Source of the DNA: Apostichopus japonicus
Lineage: Eukaryota; Echinodermata; Holothuroidea; Aspidochirotida; Stichopodidae
Length of the DNA: 64,000 nt
NCBI RefSeq assembly: GCF_037975245.1
Contig: NC_092576.1
Span: 9,875,501-9,939,500 of the forward strand
Direction of reading: 5' to 3'
Shown here: one piece after another, positions 34,000 to 48,738 of the stretch
Numbering within the stretch: the stretch's first letter is position 1
Layout: each line of letters begins with the position of its first letter
The notes under the pieces: model-generated
The model's database searches: none
Told to the model about the DNA's origin: nothing
The model's input: only the letters and a program-made list of their open reading frames with translations
Translations under genes and position numbers: made by a program

Positions 34000-34177
34000 T
34001 CAGTGTGTAACTCAGTATATGTCTTCGAACTTCCAAGCGATGGTTATCATTGATGCTGACGTCACGAGCAATCTGATTGGCTGAAAACTCCGTAATTGCA
34101 AACCTGTTTGGGAAAAAAAATCTCGAGCCGGGGCCTCCGCTTTATATTCGGACACCCTAACCATCTAGGCCATGGAC
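34000..34177 (-). mobile_element. tRNA-headed SINE-like repeat in the divergent promoter region
   Basis: On the minus strand TGGCCTAGATGGTTAGGG is a tRNA D-arm/A box and CCCCGGCTCGAGA a T-arm-like stretch, followed by a T run and CCCAAACAGGTTTGCAA. A related copy lies inverted at 33330-33485. Confidence 0.6.
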
Positions 34178-34996
34178 ACTGATTGTATGTCCAGAGGTTC
34201 GAAACCAGTAAAGGAAAGTATCGTGCCACTGTAGGCTTCGCCGCCTGTATCGAACAATGTTAAGCCTGTTTGATGACATTTTGCCTTACTCTAGAAATCA
34301 ATCATGAAGCTAACCGACTCGAAATCATTTGTGAATCCTAAGCCCGGATCTCGAAAGATCCAAAAAGCTTAATTAAAAAAAAAAAGTGAGAGGTAATTTA
34401 ATGGGTTGCAATGGTTGTAGGTGATTCCTAGGTCAGAGGGATGTCGTTATGACAATAACAATGAACATACTTGCAATTTTTCATTCCTAATAAACAATCT
34501 ATACATGCATAGTATACCAGATAACATAGGAACAATATATAAATAGTGGTTATTCAAATAAATCGTTATCTCGGTGACAGGTAACAGCCGGTATTGGGAT
34601 TTGGTTTGAAACTAAAATATTCCTATCTCTCTCTCTCTATATATATATGCGTCTAATTTAGAGGTTCAAAGTTACATATGACAAATTACTAATTAGCTCC
34701 TTAGCTAATCAATTAATAAATTAGTATAGGATAAAGTGTTTTGATACAGAATATCAATTAACCCTCACCCCCCCCCCATTTTTTTTTCTTTTGGATTTTT
34801 GATCAATGATAACACTTAATGGGGATATCGGTTCTAGTGATAATCATTAACCAATTAAATCAATCTGCGCAACGCTGTTATTATTAGTTGCGTCTACCAG
34901 TGTTATCACTATTGTATAGCCGCATGCTAGTAGTTCAAATGATCAAGGAAGAAGAAAACTGAAGTATTGAAATCGCGGTGCCGAAAACAGAGCGAA

Positions 34997-35039
34997 ATGA
35001 ACTATTTACTTACTTTCCTGTTTTTAATTTGTTTCACAG
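34997..35039 (+). CDS. Gene B exon 1: start codon and signal peptide
   Basis: Encodes [14 protein letters not shown] and ends in phase 1 at GTTTGT. Chosen because this is the only upstream hydrophobic leader found with an ATG, a donor and the right phase for the LDLa exon 2.3 kb downstream. Confidence 0.8.
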
Positions 35040-38000
35040 GTTTGTTATAACTTGTCTTATTTCATTTTAAGGCTAAGTCTTTGTTATGATTAATGATTTA
35101 TATGTTGCTGACATTCTTACAATCCTGTATATTTTTTACGAATTTGTCCACAAAAAAAAAAGAAGTGGCAATGGCTAATATACTCTATGTTTATACCGTG
35201 TAGGTTGTCTTTTGTTTTAAGAAGTATATATTTGTAGGAACGTATAACACCTTTGATCGGATTCTCTGATATTACTATCAACCGTGTATCAATATTAATC
35301 CTGTATGGTATTTATGCACATTATTATGCTATTCGTAAAGCTACACCTGCTGCGCATGTGCTGTTGGCCAATGCTAGTTGGTAATGTTCGTCAAACACAA
35401 CTGAGCCTGACATTATCATTATCTTACAATTTTTGGTATTATTGAAATGCTTCAATATAGCAATATGTATTAATATATCATGATCGTCAATACTCTGTGT
35501 TGTACGGAAAGCAAAGTACCCGTTAAAGAACAAATAATATTTTAATACACGTTAATCTGGTAAATTGAGAAATAATGAAAATGTTGTTATGTTAACAAGT
35601 TTTTCCCTCTTGAAATATCACTAAAATTGTTCCATGTCAGTTTTATGTTTATTCTAGATTTGATGTCAGAATAGTGCAGACATAATGGGGCGTATATACA
35701 GCCTTGTACTTTGGGATGACATGCTCTTTTCTTTGCCCTACTCATTCCTTAACTAACTTACCTAAAGTACTCTCTTGCCCCCATCCTAACTCCTCCATTT
35801 GTAGGAGCAATAGTTATATCCCCCTCTTTACGTCCCAGTATCTCCACGATGCTCGCCAATGTATACTTTGACTAATTGTAGTAAATGTGACGGCCAAAAT
35901 AATGGTCTTATATCACCTGTGTATTGCAACTATACCATGAAATATTATAACTTATATTATACGGTATCTTGTGACCCATAATATGTCTTCATTAATATTT
36001 TAATATCATAATAATATCTAGTGTTGTGGCCATGGATTGGCCAACTTTATCGTTTCACTAGCATTGTTGTATCTAATGGTTGGGAGTTTGGCGAGGACAG
36101 TTTATCACGATCATTTCTATATTCATTACAGTGCCTATAGGTTTGTGGGCAGGGATAGGCTGACATTACGTTAATTGAAGTATAGGCCTAGTCTCTAGTA
36201 ATACCAGTCCCCATTTATTGCTCCTACCTGCACCATACCTCAACTACAAATGCTGTGGCCATCACTACGACTACATGTCATTACTATACATCACTATACA
36301 ATATGCATCACCACCATACAGTAGTGGCCAAGGTGCGGCCATGATCATCCATACGTTATCATAGCGCTATCATGGTAATGTCTAAGATTGAGACAGGGAG
36401 AGTCGCAGGATATTATTCCCCAGCATTATAGTGTCTAATGTTGGGTTAGGAATCCTCCTATACATTATCATATCACTAACATGTAGTGTCTAGTAGTGTT
36501 ATGACCAGGAATGCTCGTACGGTACATTACTGTATCACTCTTATCATATGTGTCTAGTGTAATGGCCAGGAATGTTCCTATATTATTGTAGTGCTATCCA
36601 TATAGTGTATAATGTTGGTGTAAGAATTATCATACACTAGCAGTTCAATAACATCATAGGGTCTAGTGTTATGGCCAGGAATGTTCCTATATTATTGTAG
36701 TGCTATCCATATAGTGTATAATGTTGGTGTAAGAATTATCATACACTAGCAGTTCAATAACATCCTAGGGGGTCTAGTGTTATGGCCAGGAATGTTCCTA
36801 TATTATTGTAGTGCTATCCATATAGTGTATAATGTTGGTGTAAGAATTATCATACACTACCATATCAATAACATCATAGAGTCTAGAGGAATATTCCTAA
36901 ATATTGTAGTTTTATGAATAGTGTCTAGTGTAATGGACATGAATGTACCATCTCATTTTTAAGTTTATAACCTGAATTCTACTGTTTGGGCCAGAAATAC
37001 TATTACAATCTTATAGCACCAAATTTAAAGCGTCTAGAGTTGGTGGCAGGAATAAGGTCGAAATGATGGTAAGCCACGAATTTCAGAAAAGAGTCGAATA
37101 ATTGGTGGTGCGAAACCAAACTTGAAGTGATTTTTAACCACTGACCCTAAAACTATACATTTTTATTCATCACTAAAGCCACACCGGCATTACTTACTCA
37201 TTATGGAGGTTCATAAATACCACATGGACATCTATTTGTTGCCAAACAACATTTTCGTTTTTCATTTTTTTTAATGTATTATTTCCAATTTATATTAATA
37301 TTTAATGTTAATCCTAATATTTTACTCTGAGTTTTGTAATATTTTTACCTAGGAGAAGTTGCATCACAATGCTCGGGTCAATTCCAATGTAGAACCGTGT
37401 CTGGTTGCATACCAAGCAATCAGTACTGTGACTTCAAAGAAGACTGCGCCGACGGATCGGATGAAGTTGACTGCCGTAAGAAACGTTTAACCTTATTGTT
37501 AACTGTGCACAAGCTGGCAGGGAAAATGACAATTTAAGTCAAAACAGTTTCATGACTATGTAGTGTTTCTTCTAGAACAGGGGCGGGCAAACTTTTTGAA
37601 TGAATAGGCCAGATATAAGGAGGGAAAAATTGACTGGGCCGCACCTAACCAACGATCTGCTGTTGATTTCAAACCTTTTATTCCGAAGATTTCAAGAAAT
37701 AGGTGTGTGTAGTCACAAAAAACAATATGTCAATACAGTACAGTTGATAATTAATGGGGATAATAGGCCTACCTGACAGCATCATTAGTGCAGATAAATT
37801 CTAAGCAGCTAGCTCGTTTTTTTGTGATGATGTAAAATAGATTGGTTTTTTCTACCTTGAGACATCTCACGGGCCGCAAAAAAATCACTGGCGGGCCACA
37901 TGTGGCCCGCGGGCCGTAGTTTGCCCACCCATTTCTAGAATGATACGTACATGGTATTCACATTCAGGTTCGTGACCATTTCCAGGGGGTCTCCACAAAG

Positions 38001-41000
38001 AAAAATCAAACGCCTTCGGAATAAAAGATTGTTAATGGAAATGCAAATAATCTTGAACATAAATCCCTTGAAAAGTTACAAAATATAAATAATTTGGCAA
38101 CATAAAGATCTAATCATTTCTCAAAGAAGAGAAGTTAATTCCTTCGTCAACCAGTTTTCCCTGGGCTACAACATTCGCCAAGGTCGCTGTAATGATGCAG
38201 TTGACAAGTCGGGTTACCCAAGCATAAAAAATGAGAACAAACTACTAGGGATCTCCTCAATCATATCGGCTACCTTTCCTGTAGCATATAAATTTTTATA
38301 TGAAACATGTCAAACTTATAAAACATGTAGAACTCCATACTACAAGCGAAACCGAAATAACGTGACCAAAACTGTTATCAGGGTCACGTGAACTAGGTAA
38401 ACCAGAATGTCATGTGACTGTCTCTTAGCAATGTTTGTGGACCCGTCATTGCCGACAGTTCTAATTCATCCTGTACTAATATTATGTAATAGTTCAGTTA
38501 TAACGAAATTATACGCCGTTCAAAACAGTGGGTTGGTGGGTCCAAGTCCACCACAGTATGTCGCACAAATCGTTGACATGTTTGAGAAAATGAGAAAACT
38601 CTAATAATAACCTCTCTAATAATAATAATAATAATAATAATTATACGTGGTGTATCTACAGCTACGTCATGTGACTTCGAAAGTGGCTTTTGTGGCTGGA
38701 CGCAGAATACAGACGATGACTTTGATTGGCGAGTGAGGGATGGTAGCAACGTGTCGCCAGGCTTTAGTGGCCCAAATGGAGATCACACGAGTGGTGGTTT
38801 GACAGGTAACAATTATCATAAATTACAAGGATGTAGCGCTAATATATCATCATAGTACTTTGCATCATATTTTGTGATTCGTTCCCCCCCCCCCCCCCAC
38901 CAAAAAAACAAACGGTTACTCAATGGAACACGTTAATGAGATGTGTTCCTTGGTTAAACGCAGCCGATACTAATAGCTAGGACAATAACTTCAACTGCAA
39001 CGTGTAACAAATGTTACCGTGTTACGAACAGAAAGTAGTTATTACTGATGCACGGTTGTGGGACATGAACAGTATTACAGGTGGCACCAGTGGTTACTGT
39101 ACTAGTGAAGTTAAATTCCTCCTATTAATATAGTCATAGCGAGTTAGTTGTCATAGCTACAGCAGGAAAAAAAGACAAGTTTTTTGTTGTTGTTTCTATC
39201 TTTACGGCACTGAAACTACTTAATGGCATTTTGAGTTCTCATGATAACATTTCCTTAATGTGTGATGTAATTTTGACAGAAAGTGCTATATATAGCATGA
39301 CTGGACATGACAGTAATGTTGATTAACTCATCACAGGAAAAAAATTGACAAACTAAATATTAATACTTTGCATTCGTGGTAACGCATGTGTCATGATTAA
39401 TGAGCACTTGTTTGGTTTCAGATGTGATTAAAAGTTAATCATTTTCACCAGACGCCCCATAAATTTTATAAATTTCTAAATTCGCGTTATTGTCGCAACA
39501 TTGTTTACTTTATCCTTTAAACCAACTGTTTTTTTTTACCATTGTTTACTTGAAAGGTCGGTATTTGTATTTAGACGGTACCTTCACCAATGTCTCTAGC
39601 AAATCAAGCCTGACCAGTCCACGCTTCTCGCTTGCGGCTAGGACATGCAAGCTTACGCTGTGGTATCACTTCTTTGGATTAGAGTACGGAGACCTTGAAA
39701 TCCGTCAAATTACGAATGGAAACATTAAACATCTCTACAAAGTCTTGGACAAATATCCAGCCCTTCTTACCTGGTATTATACGGAGATATATGTTGATCC
39801 ATGTGTTGAGAACTTTCAGGTAATTATTTATTAAAAGTTTAATGATTTCAATTACAAAAAAAAGATCTTAAGACGGTTTATTATACAAGCGTAAAACATA
39901 GTAATGTATGCCATTTGACTGAGTAATTAAACTATATCAAAAGACGTATGAGATGACCATTTAGATAATATCTTGGCATGATAAGTTGCTCGCTTATTTG
40001 AGTAAACCTTGATACGTTCGGTAAAACTTGTAAATCAAACTCAAATTTCGTATTAGTTGAAATATGAAGTAAACAAATGATACAAATGTCATCGACAGAT
40101 CTGGTTGGGTACCTAGGATGATAGACGGGGAGGGGAGAGGTAGGGAGGGGGTGTCCCGTCAACTTTGATAGTTCTTCGCTTAGTAAATCCCCACCCCCAC
40201 CCCCAGGACAAAAACTTTAACTTTGTAACAGTATATAGTTTTAGGATAACCATAATATAAAAACAAGTTTAATTGGACATCTGAATGATATGCTTTCTAC
40301 TTTCAAGTTTATCAGTCTTTGTCAATACAAATTGAGTAAAATATTGTTCATGTAACATTCTATATAACAGATATTAATGATCGGTGAAGATAAACAGAAG
40401 TTTCCTCAAGAGGGCGGTATAGCTATCGATGACGTAGAATTTAAGGACTGTGCATTTGGGCCTGGGCAAGGTACATGTGGTGCTGGCAATCAGCAATGTT
40501 CTGTTTCAAATGTCTGCTATTCCAACGACTACAGATGTGACTTTACCAATGATTGCTGTGGTTCTGGTTCGGATGAAACGGCTTGCGGTAAGTCTTATTC
40601 TTCAAGATTAATATGCATTTGTCTTTTATTTGTTTTGCATAAAATCAAACGTCACAGATGGATATGTTTCCTCGTTCGTATATGCTGATTTATTTATGTT
40701 ACAAAGTACATTTGCCTTCGTACACAGGCGATGCAATAATTCATATAAAAACATTGACACAAACGATCAACAAGGTCTTATCTTATATTATCCCATTTTT
40801 AACATTACACTTGTCAAACTGGCAGTCACAATGCGAATAATGTTCATGAGCGTATATGTGGCGTTTCCTGAAACCTACCGGCAGTCCACGAAGTTGTATC
40901 AAAACATATATTTGTATTTGTTTTCTTTACTACTTGCTTAACAACGTTTCTCTAGCTCTGACTATTTATTCTTAACAATTTAATTTCATAAAGATGTCTG

Positions 41001-44000
41001 TTTTTTTTTTTTTCATTTTCTTTTCTAGGCAACTACAATAGGTGTGACTTCCAAAACGGCCTCTGTGATTGGACACAACTCAACGATGATGATTTTGATT
41101 GGAGGAGAAACAAAGGGGGTACTGGCACGGACAACACAGGACCAGATTATGATCACACCACTGGAACAGTCGATGGTGAGAATTTTTGGAGGATGCTACG
41201 TACAGGGGGGGGGGGGGCGGCTGGCACAGAAAACACGTCCCCTTCCTCATCCAATTCATCAAAAATCTCTTTTAGTAAATGAGCTGTGCCCCTTATTGGT
41301 AATACAAAGGACCCTTTGAATCGTTAACACGGTAATTAAAAAGTTCCCTTATTAAGAAAAAAGTAAACAAAAATGACACTGCTGTTACAAACAATTAAAA
41401 GCTGATTATAACTGTGCCCTTTTGTTCATTAAACTTCAAAATCTGTCAAGTTTTCGGCACACAAGGTTGAGCCAAGTGCTCTGTTACTTGTTTGTATAGA
41501 GCTGTACGTGAGGGGGGGGGGGGAGGGGGTGGCGTTGTACACCATCACCAGTAGGTCCAATTCAGATATCATTGTTATCTTGAAGATGGACATAGTTACG
41601 CATGACAATGACCATGATCAAGAGCCCGGGAAACGTATATGCTACTTATATCCATAACATGCTATTACTTGTGAATTGTTGTATGGAAAAGCTCGGTCTT
41701 CATAACTTATCGGTGACGATGTTTCATAATCTCTAAACTATAGTAAACCAACGCTAAAATATGTTGATATGACCATTGTATTTTTATTCTGTTTTCTTTT
41801 TGTTAGGTTACTACATTTACATTGAAATCAGTGGAGACATTAAAATCACGGAGAAGGCAAGGATTGCCAGTTATACGATCGCAAGAAATCCTTCTAACTG
41901 CCAGGTATATACTTTCTTCGAATTACCATGTAATAAAAACACCATGAATTACTAAGCCTATACATACTGAATTGTGATTAATTCCTGTATGTGGGCCCGG
42001 GCCGACGTGAGTTGGGATCAGGTGGGGTTGCAGCTCCGGTGCCTTGGGTCAAACATGGAATAGAAAGAATAATGTATTCACCTCAGTTCGCCAAACGAAT
42101 GTGCCATGGATTTGTGAGACTTCCCGGTGACTTTGATTGTCTCCGGGTTTCGATCAACTGTGTGTTTTTTTTTCTTTTACTTTATCTTTTGTTTATATCC
42201 TATCTGAATCTGGTTCCACTAGATTAGATTCTGGTATCACATGAAGGGTAACTTCATCGGTGCTCTAACGGTATTCACTCGAGAGCAGATCAATGGCCCA
42301 CTGACGCAACTCTGGCAACAGACTCAGGATATGAGAGACCCGTGGATGTTCGTGGCTCTCGATTTGCACAGAGAAAATGACTTCCAGGTAAGATACGTCG
42401 CTGCTTGACGGAGACTAAACAGCCTACGTTTACTGTTGTATCAATGGAAACAGTAAACGTTCGTAAACAAATTACAGTGTTGCCCAACACGTTGGGATCA
42501 GACGTTGACCGGTTTGGTTCCCTCACATATCATAATGTATTTCTAAATAATGGGAGATCCCAGGTTTTACTGAGTTAATACAAACTGTGCACAGCCAGCC
42601 ATGCGGTAAATCGGATCAAGGATTATGATTCTGTTACCGGATACCTGAATATGCAAATCTGTAATAACACTTCAAACAGTGTTATCTCAATCAAAGTAAA
42701 TACCATTTTCTGAGTCAGTTTGATTATTGACCAAGTCTATAAATCACTTGAAAGGATTTTGCGGCAAGTTTGAAAGAGGGAAATTCCCCCTCAACTTCAG
42801 AAGAGTTACTCTGACAAAGATACACTATGGATGATACTGTTAACATGAAATTGGTGGAGGATACGGAGTTTGCAGAGAAACTGCAGAAGAGGAGCAGTGG
42901 AGGTGCAGAACATGGACGAGAGAGGCGTATGTTGTGCGATTCATACACATATTTGAATAGAAAATAAAATAAAAATTGAGAAAGATTTTCTGTAAATTCT
43001 CTCTATTTTATCTTTACTTAGCCTTTCTAAATGAAATCACCACGTTTCTTTTTAACGACAGGTCGTTTTCCAAGGTAGCCGTGGAATAAGCGTCGTAGGT
43101 GACATCTCACTGGACGACATCAGCTTTACACCAGGCTGCACCGCGGCGGGAAGAAATCTCCCCACAGCGACAACTATTAGACCACGTAAGCATATCAACA
43201 TTTAACTTTGCCATAGGTATAGACCAATGGGTTAGGTATGTAAAGTGACGTATCTGTAGGCAGAACCATGGGCGAACATGGCTGTTTGTATTTATTGAGG
43301 TCAGACTGGAATTTCTACTTCAGGTGTTCACGAAATGGTCGTCTGCGGGCCAACTCCAGTCGGCGAAAGTATGAATCCGGCCGGCGAAAACAAAACGACC
43401 ACAAGTGTGTACCAATGCGGCATGCGCACCCTTAGGGCCTTTTAGGCTTCGTCACACAACCACTGGTGTACCCTGAACATTTTTCAATTTAGGTAAAGTG
43501 TGGTTTCGTTTTCTGCATGACTTTACCCTCTGGCTCCACTGAGTTTGATATTGTTAATAAATAGACTTTGAGTTCAAAACAACCACAATATCCAGGTAGA
43601 TGCTCAATTCCGAGCTGCATTTTCTTTTCGAGATTTCAAACACTAGTCACATTTGAAAGTCGAGAGTCAACTTTAAGCAAGCAAATGTGAGCTAATGATA
43701 GAGAAAGTAAAGATAATTCTATTTATTTTTGACAAAATAGAATGTCCTAAACAAAACTTGCATTGCAAATTACACGTGCGTGCCCCCACTTTGTAATTTT
43801 AGTATTTTCTGTTTTCATTAATCAGAACAAAATTAACATCTCCCTCCAGTGAGATACTAATCCACTATTACCTATTTTAAGAATGAATCGCGTATTTATA
43901 GATATACTCCTTGCACATGACATAATTCAACAAGTTATTAATTTAACATTTCTGTTTATTTTTTCCTTCTGCGTGCATGTTTATAAACAGCATTTACACT

Positions 44001-46648
44001 TCCGGGAGGCGGATGCGACCCATCGTTCTATCAGTGCGTGACTGGTCAATGCGTGAGAGGCGACGCTTACTGTGACTTCCATTACGACTGCTTCGACGGG
44101 TCCGACGAAGCTGATTGTCGTAAGATTACTCACGGGTTTTAAATGAGTATCCATTCATGCCACCCAATTATTCACATCCGTGCTATAGGATATGTCCATA
44201 GGAAATGTACTTCTTTGTGAAGGACACATATGAGTAGGAAAACGGTGTTCTTTTTATCATGGAAATTGCACTTTCCATGGGATTATATCCTTACAGTTAA
44301 GGCTAACTGTGATAGTAAGGTTGTTCATTCATAAACAGTAATATATAGATTAGAATCCTTAAAGAATATGGGCGAAACAATCAGTAAATAGCAAGGAGTT
44401 ATTTAAACTGACGTATTTGATGTTGGACGTGAGGTATAAATAAGGTTAGTGTGCTCTATCGATATTGATCCAATGTGCAATCATGTTAGCTATAGCTTGA
44501 AATTTTTCAAGTCTCAGCAAAAAGTTGAAATCGATATTTAAAATAATGCGTTCCGGATTGTGTAACTAATATAGATCACAATTGGAATTGAGTTCAGTGC
44601 TATGAAATTAAAAAAAAAAAAAAAAAATAAGATTTCAAACAAAGCGAAGATGTGAAATGTGAATTACATTAATGTTATTCCGCAGCTGTGGTATGTGGAT
44701 TCGAGTTTGGTCTCTGCGGTTGGAACCAAATGAAAGATGATGAGTTTGATTGGAAGGCAAGAGAGAGCGCATCCGAGATGGACTTGAATTATAATGGACC
44801 CGTGAATGACCACACCTACAACAGCCCACAAGGTATACAGTCTATATGCTTTTATTCCACTTTTATTGATCCAGTGACTTTCCAAACGTAGACGTCTACC
44901 CTGCAACTCCCCCCCCTCCCCACCCTACCCCATTCAAGTGCAAATCGACTAACAATATAACAAAACGTACAACGATCTGGATTCAAGGTTTCGTGTCCAT
45001 GTGGTTGCATTCTTTCTTCAAGGCTTCACGTTTAGTTTTAAGGAACATTAGGGGAAGTACTATTAGCCGAAGAGCTGGTTGCTTTTTATAGGATAACTTT
45101 AGGCGGAATGTTTGTCCTGATATATCATAATACCATAAAATGTAGGATAAAATACAAAACAAAAGGGGGCTATAATTATATTTCCATAGTTGTTCCGGTT
45201 ATCAAGTTAATCAGTTTTTCATATATGATGCTAAATATATGTAGTAGTAGTAGTAAGTTGAGTCTCGTCTATCCGACATGCTCAGTGATTAACCTCCGCC
45301 ACGTATCACGATCTTGTGCAAGGTTTATTGCTTCCTCGAAATTGTTAACGTAAACGTCCTTAAATTGCGACTTTATTTTTCCAAGCAAGGTAGTCACGGG
45401 CCTTCCTACTGGTTTAGCAGTATGTCTTAATGCTTCTCTTAAAGCAACCTTTGCTGGAGCGTCCTCCTGTTACATAAATCTATGTAATGTTCTCTAATTG
45501 ATGATGACGATGACTAGAATTACATTTTTAATATAATATGCTTTATAAATTTTACTCAATCAAATCAAATGTAACTATGTTCTTCCAACTTCGTATAAAC
45601 GACATAGCAGCCTATTTGTCCTTGAATAAATTACAATGCATATAGTAACACATATTAACTCACATGATGAAAGCTTAAGTTTCCCTACTGAGTTTTAGTG
45701 ATGCATTTTAGGATCTTGCTTTATTGGTCTGCCTGTTCAGCTGCGTTATAGTTTATGAATCCCGTTATTATTATCGCTTTGTTAGTTCCCAGATACAAAT
45801 AAACGAGTGAAGAGTAAGATATAGTATACCCGTCTTAGACATAGCCAGCCATATTTGTAAATTCGCAAAACAAAAAAAGGAAAAAGAAAAAAGACATAAA
45901 AAGAGAAAAGTAAGACCAAAAAGTAAGACTTTTTTATTTTTTATTTCTCAATAGTGTTTGACAGGGGAAAGAAAACAAACATCAAGACCAGTTAGTCCCG
46001 TTTATTACACAGGAAGTTATTGTTTTAAAATTTAAATTTGCAGAATAGATAACAATAAAAGCTATTGTTTTAATATTGTTTTCAATTTTGTCTTACAGTG
46101 ACTTATGCTATGTCACCGGTTGCCAGACACCTATCAAATATATAAAATGTAGACTCCATAGTCCCGTTGACTTTCATGACCAGCAATTTGTGCACATTAT
46201 CTACATTTGAAGGAATTGAAAAGCGGAAAACAATAGGAAGTATTGTTTTTTTTTATATTGTTCTTCGTCTTTATTGTCTTTTACAGGGAACTACATGTAT
46301 GTCGTTGGTGCTCAGGTACCATTGAAGGACAGAAAGGCAAGACTGATTAGTCCCGTTTTCCACACAGCCAGCAGAGCTTGTAAATTTACGTTTTGGTATA
46401 ATATGTTCGGAATTGAATACGGTGATCTTGAAGTGTACATCAAGACTCCAGGTGATGATATGAGACGCTTGCGAAAAGAGCTGGATGGATTTGGACAATA
46501 CAACAAATGGAATCTTGGAGAAGCCGACATCGATGCTTGTACGGCAGAATTCCAGGTAGGTGATTTGTATTCATTCGGCGCATAAAGCATAATGATGATA
46601 ATAATGATTATGATAATGATGATGATAATGATGATGATAATGATGATG

Positions 46649-46687
<39 letters not shown>

Positions 46688-46724
46688 TAAATAAATAATA
46701 ATAATTAAAAATAATAATAGTAAC

Positions 46725-46762
<38 letters not shown>

Positions 46763-48640
46763 TAATAATAATAACAATAATAATAATAATAATAACAACA
46801 ACAACAATAATAATAACAACAATAATAATAATCATAATAATCATAAAAATAATAATAAAAGTAACCAAAAAAAAGACAAAAACGTTAATACTAAACTGTC
46901 GGTAGTTAATTGAACATGGAGGATGCGTTGCTTCTAAATATAAGTGTGAAGTATAAGCTATACATTGTCGACGGAGATGCCAGTCAGAAGTTTCAGTAAA
47001 CTGTGTAACCAGTGATGATTCAGAAAGAATATTAACGCTCTCCAACTAAGCAAAACATAATCAATGATAGTGATTTTTTGATTCAATAAATTAAAAACAA
47101 AAACAGATAGCTCTTCTTATAATAAAACCATAACTGAATAAGAAACACCATTAGACAGCAATATTTACAGGCCCCCCCCCCCCACCCACCACCTCCACCC
47201 CTCCCAGATTGTGTGTAGGCTAATGTTTACTTGCATGTCACGCTCCAGGCACTCGTACTGATAGTAGGAGCATCCCCTCTCTATCAGATAACGGTTAGAA
47301 ACTGTTTATACTTTTAGTACGAGTGCTCTGAAGCATGGTTTATGGGGGAAAGCATAGAGTGCTATTAGCATGAGAAAATTGTTCCTACTGGCATTTCTTG
47401 TTCAGATCATACATGTTAACGTTGCTATAAATATTCCTGATCATATATATAGATTATAGTGGAAGTTGAGGATACGCTGATTGTACCTGTTCAGAGTGGG
47501 TTTGCTATCGACGACTTTCTCTTCTCGGACTGTGAAGTTCCCCTCCCAGTGCTATCTGGAACATGTGGTGCCCAGCAGACACAGTGTAGCAATGGCGTTT
47601 GTTACCCAGCTAACCAGCAGTGTGATTTTGCACTTGATTGCTGTGATGGCACGGATGAGCTACCGTCACATTGTAGTAAGTAAGACTGGATTATTTGCGA
47701 CTTCTCAACTAGCCTCTGGATTGTTAGGAATAACATAGGGATTAATTTTTAATTTTCAAGTTTAAGAAGTGTATTACTTTTGAACTTATCTATACGGTGC
47801 GCCTGGTTGATGTGCGCATGGGGGGGGGGGGGGGAGCGGGAGGGATTTGGATACAAAGTATTCAAATCGACTAACGTAAATAAAGAACGGATTTCATTCA
47901 GTGTCGCCTCGAAGTTAACACTCAGTTCATACTCCAATTCAACCGAGTATTTTGTCAGGTGCTGTTTAGTATTAAAATAGGCTATGACGTAACATTTTAA
48001 TGATTAAGATTAGATAAAATGTGGTTATATACTCGTTGGTGAAATGAAACTAATCATTTTAAGTAAAGCACAGAAAGAGAGACGAAATAATACGAAACGA
48101 TACGTATGAAAATATAACAACTATATAAGAAACAGGATATAACGAAACGAAACGACGCAAATAAACCCAAAATAAAACAGAACAGAAAAGGTAAGGAAAA
48201 CAAAAGCAAATCAAAGCAAAGCGAAGCGAAACAGTAGAATGATTTCTTCATTAATCATATTTCTTTATATTTAGCCTCGTATAATATGTGCAACTTTGAA
48301 TCCGGAATGTGTGATTGGACAAATTTGAACGATGATGAATTTGATTGGACGTGGAACAAAGGAGGCACTGGTAGCGGTGGTACTGGTCCTGGAGCTGACC
48401 ACACCCTTGGAACTTCTGAAGGTAATGTGCGCTATTTCATATGCAACTAAGGGTATGACTGACGTTAAAGACATGAATGTGAGATATGTAATGGAATTTA
48501 ATATGTAATCATTTAATATAAGATAATGTAAAACTAATATATGCTTGTGTTTAGTCGTTCGGAGTGTGTAGATATTCATTGAGGGCATGGGTTCGAATCC
48601 CGGTGGAGGCTGGAAGTTTTTCCAACTCATTACGATTTTC

Positions 48641-48738
<98 letters not shown>

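Larger units (their letters stand above)
31629..34996. promoter_or_regulatory. Shared 5' region of divergent genes A and B
   Basis: 3.4 kb between the two start codons, so it must hold both promoters and any 5' untranslated exons. It contains the inverted SINE-like pair at 33330-33485 and 34000-34177, each with an ATTGG/CCAAT box near an ACGTCA motif; the right copy has a full palindromic CRE, TGACGTCA, at 34057-34064. No convincing TATA box or CpG island was seen. Repeat 32755-32960 matches 3410-3640. Confidence 0.5.

Noticed and set aside
46571..47045. Poly-Leu and poly-Ile open frames on the minus strand
   Set aside because: Translation of the AAT/ATG microsatellite in gene B intron 12.
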